Positions 25,555 to 33,966 of a DNA stretch of 64,000 nt are shown here, piece after piece. Position numbers and translations under genes: made by a program. This stretch comes from Poriferisodalis sp965208895 (lineage in GTDB: Bacteria; Actinomycetota; Acidimicrobiia; Acidimicrobiales; Poriferisodalaceae). The notes under the pieces were generated by a model, which had not been told where the DNA came from, did no database searches, and saw only the letters and a list, made by a program, of their open reading frames with translations. The stretch's first letter is position 1. Each line of letters opens with the position of its first letter. The stretch spans positions 3,968,001 to 4,032,000 of the forward strand of contig NZ_OZ242363.1 in assembly GCF_965208895.1 (NCBI RefSeq), given 5' to 3'.

Positions 25555-26418
25555 TCAGCCGTGTTCGGCGAGGTGGCTGAGCAGCAGCTCGGTGAAGACG
25601 CCGGGCGCCTCGTCGGTGACGAAGTGGTTGACACCGTCGATTTCCTCGAAGCGGTACGGGCCGGTCACGTGGCCGGCCGTGTTCTCCGCTGCCATGCGGC
25701 CTACGGTGACGTCCTCGTTGCCCCAGACGTACATGGTGGGGACGGCGGTGGGCGGGGTGCCGTTGGATTGGATCCTTGAGGGACCCATTGCCCGATACCA
25801 GTTGACGGCGGCGTCGAGGGCATCCCGCTCGCCGAGCGTCGAGAGGTAGGCGTCGATGTCGGCCTCGGGAACTCCGTTGCGAGCCATCGCTCGCCGCAGG
25901 GGACCGGCGGCGTCGACGAGCAAGTTGTCGGTTGCCTCGGAACGCTGGAACGCCGGGTGATGGCGGGAGCGATGGGCTTGCTCGGGGTCATCCCGCATCG
26001 CAGACATGAATGCCACGGGATGGGGCCGCGAGACAACGCTCAACGAGATGACCCGCTCGGTGTGGTGCGCGGCGATGAACCAGCTGAGCGCACCTCCCCA
26101 GTCATGCCCGACGATGTGAAACCGATCCGCTCCGAGGCTGTCAGCGATGCCCAACGCATCGGCGATGAGCAACTCAACGCGGTAGTTGTCGATGCCCTCC
26201 GGGCGGGCGCCTGCCGAGTAACCCCGCTGATCGGGGGCGCAGGCGCGGTACCCGGCTGCCGCTAACGCGGGCAATTCGGCACGCCAGGTGTGGCGCGTCT
26301 GGGGAAACCCGTGCAGCAGCAGCACCGCGGGTCCGTCCGCCGGGCCGGCGACATCCGCGGTGAAGTGCAGCCCGTTCGACTCGATCACGGTCGTGTTGAC
26401 GCCGTTCGTGCTCGTCAT
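25555..26418 (-). CDS. Alpha/beta hydrolase, epoxide-hydrolase-like
   Basis: 287 residues from ATG 26418 (AAGGG 8 nt upstream). Oxyanion loop LLLHGFPQTRHTWR, nucleophile Asp elbow VGHDWGGALSW, acid in YVWGNEDVTVG, and base in VNHFVTDEAP. Asp rather than Ser as nucleophile, followed by Trp, points to epoxide hydrolases or haloalkane dehalogenases. Divergent from the ligJ operon with 155 bp between them, so a shared regulatory region is possible. Confidence 0.87.
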   Translation of the reverse strand: MTSTNGVNTTVIESNGLHFTADVAGPADGPAVLLLHGFPQTRHTWRAELPALAAAGYRACAPDQRGYSAGARPEGIDNYRVELLIADALGIADSLGADRFHIVGHDWGGALSWFIAAHHTERVISLSVVSRPHPVAFMSAMRDDPEQAHRSRHHPAFQRSEATDNLLVDAAGPLRRAMARNGVPEADIDAYLSTLGERDALDAAVNWYRAMGPSRIQSNGTPPTAVPTMYVWGNEDVTVGRMAAENTAGHVTGPYRFEEIDGVNHFVTDEAPGVFTELLLSHLAEHG

Positions 26419-26573
26419 CGCTACGGCCCTTTCGGTGGAGTGAGGTGACGCACAGCATGCCGCAACCGTCGGACGTTTCGCTGGGAGCCAACGAATAAGG
26501 TCGCCCCCGGCAGCCAACGGCTGCGAGCGCCGCTGGAGCGTCGTGGGGATCGATCAGGGGAGGGGAGGTCGCG

Positions 26574-27632
26574 GTGATCATCGACTGCCACGGCCACTAC
26601 ACCACAGCGCCTCCGCAGCTCGGCGAGTACCGCGACGCCCAGCGCGCCGCGCTCGATGTCGATCCGGACGTCGTCGGCGCCAAGGGTGTGCTGGACATCA
26701 GCGACGACGAGATTCGTGACAGCATCGAGCAGAATCAGCTACGGCTGCAGCGTGAACGCGGCTCGGACCTCACGATCTTCTCGCCGCGAGCCTCGTGGAT
26801 GGGCCACCACGAAGGCAACGAGCACACGTCTCGCTTCTGGTCTGAGCACTGCAATGAGCTCATCCGCCGGGTCTGCGACCTGTTTCCGCAGAACTTCGTG
26901 CCGGTCTGCCAGCTGCCGCAGTCGCCGAGCGTGCCGATCGACAACTCGGTGCGCGAGCTTCGTCGCTGCGTCGACGAGATGGGCTTCATCGGCTGCAATG
27001 TCAGCCCTGACCCTTCCGGCGGCTACTGGACCGGGCCGCCTCTCGGCGACCGCTACTGGTGGCCGCTGTGGGAGGCCATGGCCGAGCTGGACGTGCCGGG
27101 GATGATCCACGTCAGCGGAACGTGCAACCCCAACTTCCACGCCACCAGCTCGCACTACCTGGGGTCGGACACCACGGCATTCGTCCAGGTGATGATGAGC
27201 GACCTGTTCGCCGACCACCCCGACCTGCGTTTCGTGATCCCCCATGGCGGGGGAGCGGTGCCCTACCACTGGGGCAGGTTCCGGGGGATGGCCCAGGACA
27301 TGGGGCTGGGGCTGCTCGACGAGCTGCTGCTGGGAAACGTGTACTTCGACACCTGCGTGTACCACCAGCCCGGCATCGACGTGCTGGTCAAAGTGGTCCC
27401 GCCCCAGAACATCCTGTTCGCGTCCGAGATGGTGGGTGCGGTGCGGGGTATCGACCCGACCACCGGCTTCCACTACGACGACACCAAGCGCTACATCGAC
27501 GCAGCCGATCTCACCGACGACTCCCGACGCATGATCTTCAGCGAGAATGCGTTGCGGGTGTATCCCCGCCTGGCCGGCGCGCTGGAAGATCAGCAGGGCC
27601 GATCAACTGCACCGGCAACGGAGGAGGTTTGA
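26574..27632 (+). CDS. ligJ: 4-oxalomesaconate hydratase
   Basis: An amidohydrolase-fold hydratase that adds water to 4-oxalomesaconate, giving 4-carboxy-4-hydroxy-2-oxoadipate. Strong resemblance along the whole length to LigJ: MIIDCHGHYTTAP (metal HxH), ERGSDLTIFSPRASWMGHH, NPNFHATSSHYL, RFVIPHGGGAVPYHWGRFRG, CVYHQPGIDVL and ASEMVGAVRGIDP. GTG 26574 has an AGGGGAGG site upstream. First gene of four overlapping genes; its stop overlaps the ligK start by one base. Confidence 0.95.
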   Translation: MIIDCHGHYTTAPPQLGEYRDAQRAALDVDPDVVGAKGVLDISDDEIRDSIEQNQLRLQRERGSDLTIFSPRASWMGHHEGNEHTSRFWSEHCNELIRRVCDLFPQNFVPVCQLPQSPSVPIDNSVRELRRCVDEMGFIGCNVSPDPSGGYWTGPPLGDRYWWPLWEAMAELDVPGMIHVSGTCNPNFHATSSHYLGSDTTAFVQVMMSDLFADHPDLRFVIPHGGGAVPYHWGRFRGMAQDMGLGLLDELLLGNVYFDTCVYHQPGIDVLVKVVPPQNILFASEMVGAVRGIDPTTGFHYDDTKRYIDAADLTDDSRRMIFSENALRVYPRLAGALEDQQGRSTAPATEEV

Positions 27633-28330
27633 TGTCTTCAGGACCCGACCACGGCCGCCACGTCGTGGTCCGCACCATCGAACGTGCCCCTGGCGCGGAC
27701 ATTGCGGGACTGGGCGATGCGGGCACTGCGACTGTGCACGAGGCGATCGGACGCCGCGGCTATCTCGGGCCTGAGCTGCGCCCGATCCAGCAAGGCGTCA
27801 AAGTCGCCGGCTCGGCGGTCACCGTGCGCTCGCACCCGGGCGACAACATCATGATCCACGCTGCGGTGGAGGTCTGCCAGCCGGGAGACCTGCTGGTCGT
27901 CACCAACACGGCCCCGTCGACTCATGGCATGTTCGGCGACCTGCTGGCGTCCTCGCTGATGTCACGCGGTGTCGTCGGGCTGGTCATGGATGCCGGTGTA
28001 CGCGACACCATGGACCTGCGGGCCATGGGTTTTTGGGTGTGGACCCGGCATGTGTCCTGCGAAGGCACCGTCAAGGCCAGCCCGGGATCGGTCAACGTAC
28101 CGATCAGCATCAACGGTGTGATCATCGAACCGGGCGATGTGATCTGCGCCGACGATGACGGCGTCGTCGCTGTGCCACGCGACGAAGCCAGTTGGGCGTT
28201 GGAGCGGTCCAACGCTCGGCTTGAGACCGAAGCCGAAACCCGGGCCCGCCTGCAGGCGGGCGAGCTGGGACTCGACATGTACGGGCTGCGCCGCAAGCTG
28301 GTCGAGCTGGGCGTGGAGTGGATCGAGTGA
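27632..28330 (+). CDS. ligK: 4-carboxy-4-hydroxy-2-oxoadipate aldolase (RraA-like fold)
   Basis: Splits 4-carboxy-4-hydroxy-2-oxoadipate into pyruvate and oxaloacetate. 232 residues. TATVHEAIGRRGYLGPELRP, GSAVTVRSHPGDNIMIH, the metal/substrate loop GDLLASSLMSRGVVGLV, DAGVRDT and GDVICADDDGVVAVPR are the family signatures. GGAGG precedes ATG 27632. Overlaps both neighbours. Confidence 0.94.
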   Translation: MSSGPDHGRHVVVRTIERAPGADIAGLGDAGTATVHEAIGRRGYLGPELRPIQQGVKVAGSAVTVRSHPGDNIMIHAAVEVCQPGDLLVVTNTAPSTHGMFGDLLASSLMSRGVVGLVMDAGVRDTMDLRAMGFWVWTRHVSCEGTVKASPGSVNVPISINGVIIEPGDVICADDDGVVAVPRDEASWALERSNARLETEAETRARLQAGELGLDMYGLRRKLVELGVEWIE

Positions 28331-29457
28331 GCCCAAGCCTGCACGAGGCGGCAGCGGCCGGGGTGCGCTGCATGGTCATGCGAGGCGGCACCTCCAAGGG
28401 CGCATACTTCGTTGCCGACGAGCTGCCGAGCGATCCCGACGAGCGCGATGGGTTGCTGGCGCGAATCATGGGTTCGCCCGACGCCCGCCAGATCGACGGC
28501 ATCGGCGGAGCGCACCCGCTGACGTCCAAGGTGGCGGTTGTTTCGGCGGCGGATGGGCGCGATGCCGATGTGGACTACCTGTTCCTGCAGGTGGGCGTCG
28601 ACGACGGCTCGGTCAGCGATCGTCAGAACTGCGGCAACTTGCTGGCCGGCGTCGGGCAATTCGCAATCGAACGGGGACTCGTCGCTGCCGCCGCCGGCGA
28701 GGCCCAGGTGAGGATTCGCATGGTCAACAGCGATTCGATGGCGACGACCTCGTTTCCGCTGGAGGACGGTCTGCCGACCTATGACGGTGACACGTCGATC
28801 TCTGGGGTGCCGGGCACCTCAGCTCAGGTCCGCCTGGACTTTGCCGACACTGCGGGGTCGTCATGCGGTGCCCTGCTGCCGACCGGTGCTGTTGCCGATC
28901 TGATTGACGGCGTCGAGGCGACCTGCGTCGACAACGGCATGCCGACGGTCGTGCTGCGGGCGGCCGAGATGGACATCGCCGGCGACGAGGCACCGCGAGA
29001 GCTCGAGGCCGACCAACTATTCAGGGAGCGCTTGGAAGACATCCGCCTGCAGGCGGGAGAGTCGATGAACCTCGGTGATGTGAGTGCAGCCACGGTGCCG
29101 AAGATGACGCTGGTGTCTGCTCCCCGGGCAAACGGGCACATCTGCACCCGCACATTCATCCCGCACCGCTGCCACGACGCCATCGGTGTTCTGGGAGCGG
29201 TGAGCGTGGCCACCGCGCTGCGGCTGCCCGGTGGCGTGGGCTCAGAGCTGCTGCGTGCTGGGGCCGATCCCGACCTAGTGGAGATCGAGCACCCGACGGG
29301 CACATTTGCCGCGCGAGTGGAGTTGACCCACGGCCCCCAGGGCCCTGTCGTGAGGCGATCCGGCATCGTTCGCACCGCTCGCAAGCTGTTCGACGGCCAC
29401 GTGTTTCCCCGGAGCGCAGCACTGCCCACGAGTGCAGGTCCCTTCCGAGACGCCTGA
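28327..29457 (+). CDS. ligU: 4-oxalomesaconate tautomerase (PrpF family)
   Basis: Interconverts the forms of 4-oxalomesaconate between the LigI and LigJ steps (LigU in sphingomonads, GalD in pseudomonads). 376 residues from GTG 28327, which overlaps the ligK stop (GTGA); GTG 28318 is an alternative. RCMVMRGGTSKGAYFVADEL, HPLTSKVAVV, DYLFLQVGVDDG and RQNCGNLLAGVGQFAIERG mark PrpF. Role assigned from the operon, since the family also contains methylaconitate isomerases. Confidence 0.88.
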   Translation: MSPSLHEAAAAGVRCMVMRGGTSKGAYFVADELPSDPDERDGLLARIMGSPDARQIDGIGGAHPLTSKVAVVSAADGRDADVDYLFLQVGVDDGSVSDRQNCGNLLAGVGQFAIERGLVAAAAGEAQVRIRMVNSDSMATTSFPLEDGLPTYDGDTSISGVPGTSAQVRLDFADTAGSSCGALLPTGAVADLIDGVEATCVDNGMPTVVLRAAEMDIAGDEAPRELEADQLFRERLEDIRLQAGESMNLGDVSAATVPKMTLVSAPRANGHICTRTFIPHRCHDAIGVLGAVSVATALRLPGGVGSELLRAGADPDLVEIEHPTGTFAARVELTHGPQGPVVRRSGIVRTARKLFDGHVFPRSAALPTSAGPFRDA

Positions 29458-30329
29458 TGGCCCGCACGATCCTGCCGCCGCATCCGTCGCCGCACGCGCC
29501 CACCGCGTTCACGCCGCCGCCAGGCGCAACCGACGCGCACTGCCACGTCTTCGGCCCCGCACACCGATTCCCGTTCGCCCCCGAAGCCACCTACACACCG
29601 CCGGATGCCGGTATCGACGACTTCGAGGTGCTCCAGGAGCGCTTGGGCCTGTCCCGCGCGGTTTTCGTGCAGGCAAGCTGCCATGGCACCGACAACGCCG
29701 CGATGGTCGATGCGCTGGTGCGCGGCGATGGCCGATACGCCGGTGTTGCGATGATCGACGAGTCGTTCAGCGACGCCGAAATCGGCGCGTTGCACGACGT
29801 TGGTGTCCGCGGCACCAGGTTCAACTTCGTCGCCCACCTCGGCGGAGCGCCCGACCTCGAGGTGTTCTGGCGGTTGGTGGATCGAGTCCAGCCGTTCGGC
29901 TGGCACATCGTGCTGCATTTCGATGCGAAAGACCTGCCGTCGTATGCCGAGATGCTCGACCGGATGCCGTGCCCGTACGTGATCGACCACATGGCCCGCG
30001 TTGACGCCTCGGCGGGACTCGACCAGGCGCCGTTTGGCGCCCTGCTGGAGCTGATGCGCGATGAGCGAGCGTGGGTGAAGATCTCGGGCGCGGAACGGCT
30101 CACCGCCGGCGGCACGCCCCCCTACGACGACGTGGTGCCACTCGCGCAGGCGCTGATTGCCGCAGCGCCGGATCGGATCCTGTGGGGCACCGACTGGCCG
30201 CATCCCAACGTGCGCCACATGCCCGACGACGGCGATCTTGTGGATGTACTCGCGTTATTCGCGTCCGATGAGGTCATCCGCAACCGGGTCCTCGTGGACA
30301 ACCCCGAGGAGCTCTACGACTTCGGCTAG
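29457..30329 (+). CDS. ligI: 2-pyrone-4,6-dicarboxylate lactonase
   Basis: Opens the lactone 2-pyrone-4,6-dicarboxylate to 4-oxalomesaconate without a metal. 290 residues. FTPPPGATDAHCHVFGPAHR, VFVQASCHGTDNAAMVDAL, GVRGTRFNFVAHLGG, VIDHMARVD and ILWGTDWPHPNVRHMPDDG are close to LigI. ATG 29457 overlaps the previous stop (TGATG). Last gene of the ligJKUI operon. Confidence 0.95.
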   Translation: MARTILPPHPSPHAPTAFTPPPGATDAHCHVFGPAHRFPFAPEATYTPPDAGIDDFEVLQERLGLSRAVFVQASCHGTDNAAMVDALVRGDGRYAGVAMIDESFSDAEIGALHDVGVRGTRFNFVAHLGGAPDLEVFWRLVDRVQPFGWHIVLHFDAKDLPSYAEMLDRMPCPYVIDHMARVDASAGLDQAPFGALLELMRDERAWVKISGAERLTAGGTPPYDDVVPLAQALIAAAPDRILWGTDWPHPNVRHMPDDGDLVDVLALFASDEVIRNRVLVDNPEELYDFG

Positions 30330-30377
30330 TGACGTTGGTGACACGGACGGCTAGTTCAACGCGCTAACAAATGTGCC

Positions 30378-31895
30378 ATGGCGGAATTCCGCAGGCCTGA
30401 CGCTGAGTTTGCTGCGTACGACGAAGCGTTTGACCGCGATGGCACCGTCCGGCCGCTCTACGCGGCAATCGTGGAGCGATTCTCCAACTTCGACGCGGCC
30501 GAGTTACGCCGCCGCGAGGGCATCATCGAAGAGGAGTTCCGCCGCCAAGGCATCACCTTCACCGTGTACGGCGACTCGAAGGGAACCGAGCGGACCTGGC
30601 CGATGGATCTGTTCCCCCGGCTTATCACCGCGGCCGAGTGGCGCGAGATCGAGCGGGGCTTGGCGCAGCGGGTCACGGCGCTGAACCGGTTCCTTGCCGA
30701 CGTCTACACCGGCGAGGGCGCGGCCATGGCCGACGGCGTCGTGCCCGCATGGCTGGTGCAGTCGTCTGACGGTTTCGAGCGCAACGCGTTCGGCATCAGC
30801 GTGCCCCACGATGCTCACTGCGTCATCGCAGGCATCGACCTGGTGCGAGATGCGCAGGGCCAGTACCGGGTGCTCGAAGACAACCTGCGCAATCCGAGCG
30901 GGATCAGCTACGTCATCGAGAACCGGGCGGCGATGACCAGGGCGTTTCCCCTCGTCTGGGAAGACCACACGGTCGAACCTGTCAGCCAGTACGGCCGGAT
31001 GCTGCGAACGGCGCTCGAATCGGTAGCGCCAGCGGGGTCCGGCGACAAGCCGCTCATCGTGATCTTGACGCCGGGCATCTACAACTCGGCGTATTTCGAG
31101 CACGCATTCCTCGCTCGGGAGATGGGCGTGGAGCTGGTCGAAGGCCCCGACTTGGTGGTGGACGAGCACGTCGTATACCTGCGCACCATCGAAGGACTGG
31201 TTCCCGTCGATGTGATCTACCGGCGCATCGACGACACATTCTTGGACCCGGTGTCGTTCCGCCCCGATTCGACACTGGGAGTGCCGGGACTTCTCGGCGC
31301 AATCCGTGCCGGCACGGTGACGGTGGCCAATGCCGTCGGCAACGGTGTGGCCGATGACAAGGCCATCCACCCCTATGTGACCGACCTCATTCGCTACTAC
31401 CTCGGCGAGGAGCCGATCCTTCCCAACGTTGAGACCTACGTGATGTGGGAGCCCGATCAGCGCGCAGCGGCGTTCGAGCGGCTGGACGAGCTGGTCATCA
31501 AGCCGGTCGGCGAATCGGGGGGCTACGGCATCGTCATCGGGCGCAACGCCACCGACGAGGAGCTCGCCAATGCGCGGGCGGAGATCGAGGCGGATCCCCG
31601 TAACTGGGTGGTCCAGGAGGTGGTGGAGCTGTCGACGCTGGCCTCCATGTGCGATGACGTGCTCGAGCCCCGCCACCTCGATCTGCGGCCGTTCGTGATC
31701 ACCGGGGAGCGGACGCAGGTATTCCCCGGCGGCCTGACGCGGGTGGCGATGCGGAAGGGCTCGCTTATCGTGAACTCGTCTCAAGGCGGCGGCTCCAAGG
31801 ACACTTGGGTTCTGGCGCCCGGCACCAACTCGGGGGCGGCAGAGCTCGCCGGCGAACCGTCGATGGATGCCGCCGGGCAGGAGTCGGCCCGATGA
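30378..31895 (+). CDS. Circularly permuted ATP-grasp protein
   Basis: A 505-residue protein of the circularly permuted ATP-grasp (DUF404/DUF407) type. RRREGIIEEEFRRQGITFTV, GIDLVRDAQGQYRVLEDNLR, NPSGISYVIENR, YRRIDDTFLDPVSF, NAVGNGVADDKAIHPYV and VIKPVGESGGYGIVIG are the conserved blocks. Expected to ligate amino groups to acyl groups, and comparative genomics predicts peptide or peptide-tag synthesis. The C-terminus after about 480 is variable. First of three genes joined by 4-nt overlaps. Confidence 0.93.
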   Translation: MAEFRRPDAEFAAYDEAFDRDGTVRPLYAAIVERFSNFDAAELRRREGIIEEEFRRQGITFTVYGDSKGTERTWPMDLFPRLITAAEWREIERGLAQRVTALNRFLADVYTGEGAAMADGVVPAWLVQSSDGFERNAFGISVPHDAHCVIAGIDLVRDAQGQYRVLEDNLRNPSGISYVIENRAAMTRAFPLVWEDHTVEPVSQYGRMLRTALESVAPAGSGDKPLIVILTPGIYNSAYFEHAFLAREMGVELVEGPDLVVDEHVVYLRTIEGLVPVDVIYRRIDDTFLDPVSFRPDSTLGVPGLLGAIRAGTVTVANAVGNGVADDKAIHPYVTDLIRYYLGEEPILPNVETYVMWEPDQRAAAFERLDELVIKPVGESGGYGIVIGRNATDEELANARAEIEADPRNWVVQEVVELSTLASMCDDVLEPRHLDLRPFVITGERTQVFPGGLTRVAMRKGSLIVNSSQGGGSKDTWVLAPGTNSGAAELAGEPSMDAAGQESAR

Positions 31896-32887
31896 TCCTG
31901 GCCCGACATGCCGATTCGATGCTGTGGGCGGGCCGCTACTTGGAGCGCGCTGACACCATCGCCCGGTGCGTATCGGTCGAGACCAACGCAGTGATGCATC
32001 GCCCGCCCACTGAGGCCCGGCTCGCGTCGCGCCGGCTGGTGCAGGCGCTCGGGCTGCAAGACGAGTTCGTGGCCGCCCAAGTCGGAACCGGACCGTACGC
32101 AGTCATGGACTTCTTGGTTTCCGCTGAAACGAATCCGGGTTCGGTCGTGTCGTCGGTGCAGGCTGTGCGAGAGAACCTGCGCATCGTGCGAGACCGCATC
32201 CCGGTGGAGCTGTGGGAGGAAGCCAACAGCCTCCACATCCTGATGCAGAGCGCCAAGGCCGTCAGCTCGGGGGCGCGGGAACAGACCGGCGGCGAGGTGT
32301 CGCGGATGTCGGTCATCACCGCCCGACGGGGCTGCCGGTCGTTGAGCGGAGTGATGACCGAATCGATGATGCGCGACGAGGGCTATGCCTTCATCGAGGT
32401 GGGCCGCCTGCTGGAGCGCTCCATTTTGACGGTCGAACTGCTGAAGTCTGGTTTGGGCACTGGCGGGGATGTGTTCGACGGCAACCGGCTGCTGGCGTTC
32501 ACTCATTCGCTGCAGGCGGCTCGCCGTGAGATCGGCCACTCCCCAAACTGGGCCGCCGTCGCCAAGTTCCTGCTCCAGCACTTCGATCTGCCCCGCTCGG
32601 TGCTGTGGTGCCTGGGTCGGGTGGAGCAACGACTGGAAGATCTCGCAGCCGCGGCAGCCGCGGTTGCCATTCCGCGACGCCGCGCTGGCGCCTTGCGGGC
32701 CCACCTGGAGTACGGCGAACTCGACGGTTCGCTGGCCGCCGAGCCCGACACGGAGTTGTCCGAGCTGGGCACTTCGCTGGCCACGCTGGCGACTGACGTG
32801 CATGCCAGCACCGTTTCCGGATCCGGTCAGGTCGAGGTGCACGCCCAGTTTGTGCGCCCAGGTGACGGCGGGGAGGCGGCGCCGTGA
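31892..32887 (+). CDS. Alpha-E domain protein
   Basis: 331 residues from ATG 31892, overlapping the ATP-grasp stop (ATGA). All-helical with the family start LARHADSMLWAGRYLERADT and VQAVRENLRIVRDRIPVELWEEAN. Biochemical role unknown, but it nearly always accompanies the ATP-grasp and transglutaminase genes, so it is probably part of the same complex. The final 60 residues are Glu/Leu/Thr-rich and less conserved. Confidence 0.92.
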   Translation: MILARHADSMLWAGRYLERADTIARCVSVETNAVMHRPPTEARLASRRLVQALGLQDEFVAAQVGTGPYAVMDFLVSAETNPGSVVSSVQAVRENLRIVRDRIPVELWEEANSLHILMQSAKAVSSGAREQTGGEVSRMSVITARRGCRSLSGVMTESMMRDEGYAFIEVGRLLERSILTVELLKSGLGTGGDVFDGNRLLAFTHSLQAARREIGHSPNWAAVAKFLLQHFDLPRSVLWCLGRVEQRLEDLAAAAAAVAIPRRRAGALRAHLEYGELDGSLAAEPDTELSELGTSLATLATDVHASTVSGSGQVEVHAQFVRPGDGGEAAP

Positions 32888-33957
32888 GGCTCGACATCGC
32901 CTACCGGCTGCACTTCCAGTACGCCGCTCCGGTGTCGGAGTCGCAGAACGAGATACGCGTCCGCCCTCGCGATGACCTCCGCCAGCAAGTGCTGTCGTAC
33001 CGGCTGACGACGACACCGGCGACACGGGTCTTGCAGACACGCGACTACTTCGGAACGACCGTCGATCATCTCGGCGTGCGGGGCGCCCACCGTGAACTGT
33101 TGGTGGTCGCCGAATCGTCGGTGGAGACTGCGCCGATCCCCGATGGCCCACCGGTGGTGAGCTGCGAGCGGCTCGCCGATGTGGACTTCGTGAACTCCCA
33201 TGTGGAGTACCTGGCGCCGTCCCAGCATGTGCGGTGGGGGGATCTCATCAATGAGGTCGCCTCGTGGTCGGTCCGCTCGGCGCCCGACAATGTCAGCGCT
33301 CGCGTGCTCGCGGTGGTGCAGGCGGTGCCGACGGTCTTGACCTACGAACGAGGTTCGACATCGATCGGGGTGACGCTGGAGGAGCTGGTGGACGGCGGTC
33401 GCGGCGTCTGCCAGGACTTCGCGCACCTTGCTGTGGGCATGCTGCGCTGCGTCGGCATCCCTGCCCGGTACGTGTCGGGCTACCTGTTCGCAGTCGACGA
33501 GACGACACCCGATGGTGACGGCACTGACGGTTCGCCTGCGGCCGCAGCGAGCAGGGCAGAGGACTTCGTGGCTGACAACGACACCGGCGAGCCGTCGGGC
33601 GTGCCGAACTCCGACGGCGAGGCACCATCTGCCGTCTCGGTGCAGACCCATGCCTGGATCGAGGCCGCTGTGCCTGGCTTCGGCTGGTACGCGCTCGATC
33701 CAACCAATGGCGGAGCGGTCGGCGAGCGTCACGTGATCATCGGTCACGGGCGCGACTACAACGACGTCGCGCCGGTGCGCGGCGTCGTCCACGGTTCGGC
33801 TGACGCCGAAGTTGACGCCGAGGTGATCATCGCCCGGCCCACGGCGCCCACTTCGATGGTGACCGAGCCGATTCGCCGCCGCTCCAACGTGGCCGTCGCC
33901 TCCCCGGCTGCTGCGATGGCCGACCACCAACAGGCCGCCAAGCAACAGCAGCAGTAG
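32884..33957 (+). CDS. Transglutaminase-like cysteine protein
   Basis: 357 residues from GTG 32884 (GTGA overlap with the alpha-E gene). The N-terminal domain RLDIAYRLHFQYAAPVSESQNEI is the usual bacterial transglutaminase N region. The catalytic triad is Cys in GGRGVCQDFAHL, His in VQTHAWIEA and Asp in YALDPTNGG. Between Cys and His is an insert of about 45 residues rich in Asp/Ser/Gly/Ala. It could cleave or transfer the peptide made by the ATP-grasp partner. The tail ends in a Gln run. Confidence 0.92.
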   Translation: MRLDIAYRLHFQYAAPVSESQNEIRVRPRDDLRQQVLSYRLTTTPATRVLQTRDYFGTTVDHLGVRGAHRELLVVAESSVETAPIPDGPPVVSCERLADVDFVNSHVEYLAPSQHVRWGDLINEVASWSVRSAPDNVSARVLAVVQAVPTVLTYERGSTSIGVTLEELVDGGRGVCQDFAHLAVGMLRCVGIPARYVSGYLFAVDETTPDGDGTDGSPAAAASRAEDFVADNDTGEPSGVPNSDGEAPSAVSVQTHAWIEAAVPGFGWYALDPTNGGAVGERHVIIGHGRDYNDVAPVRGVVHGSADAEVDAEVIIARPTAPTSMVTEPIRRRSNVAVASPAAAMADHQQAAKQQQQ

Positions 33958-33966
33958 CGGGGCCCG

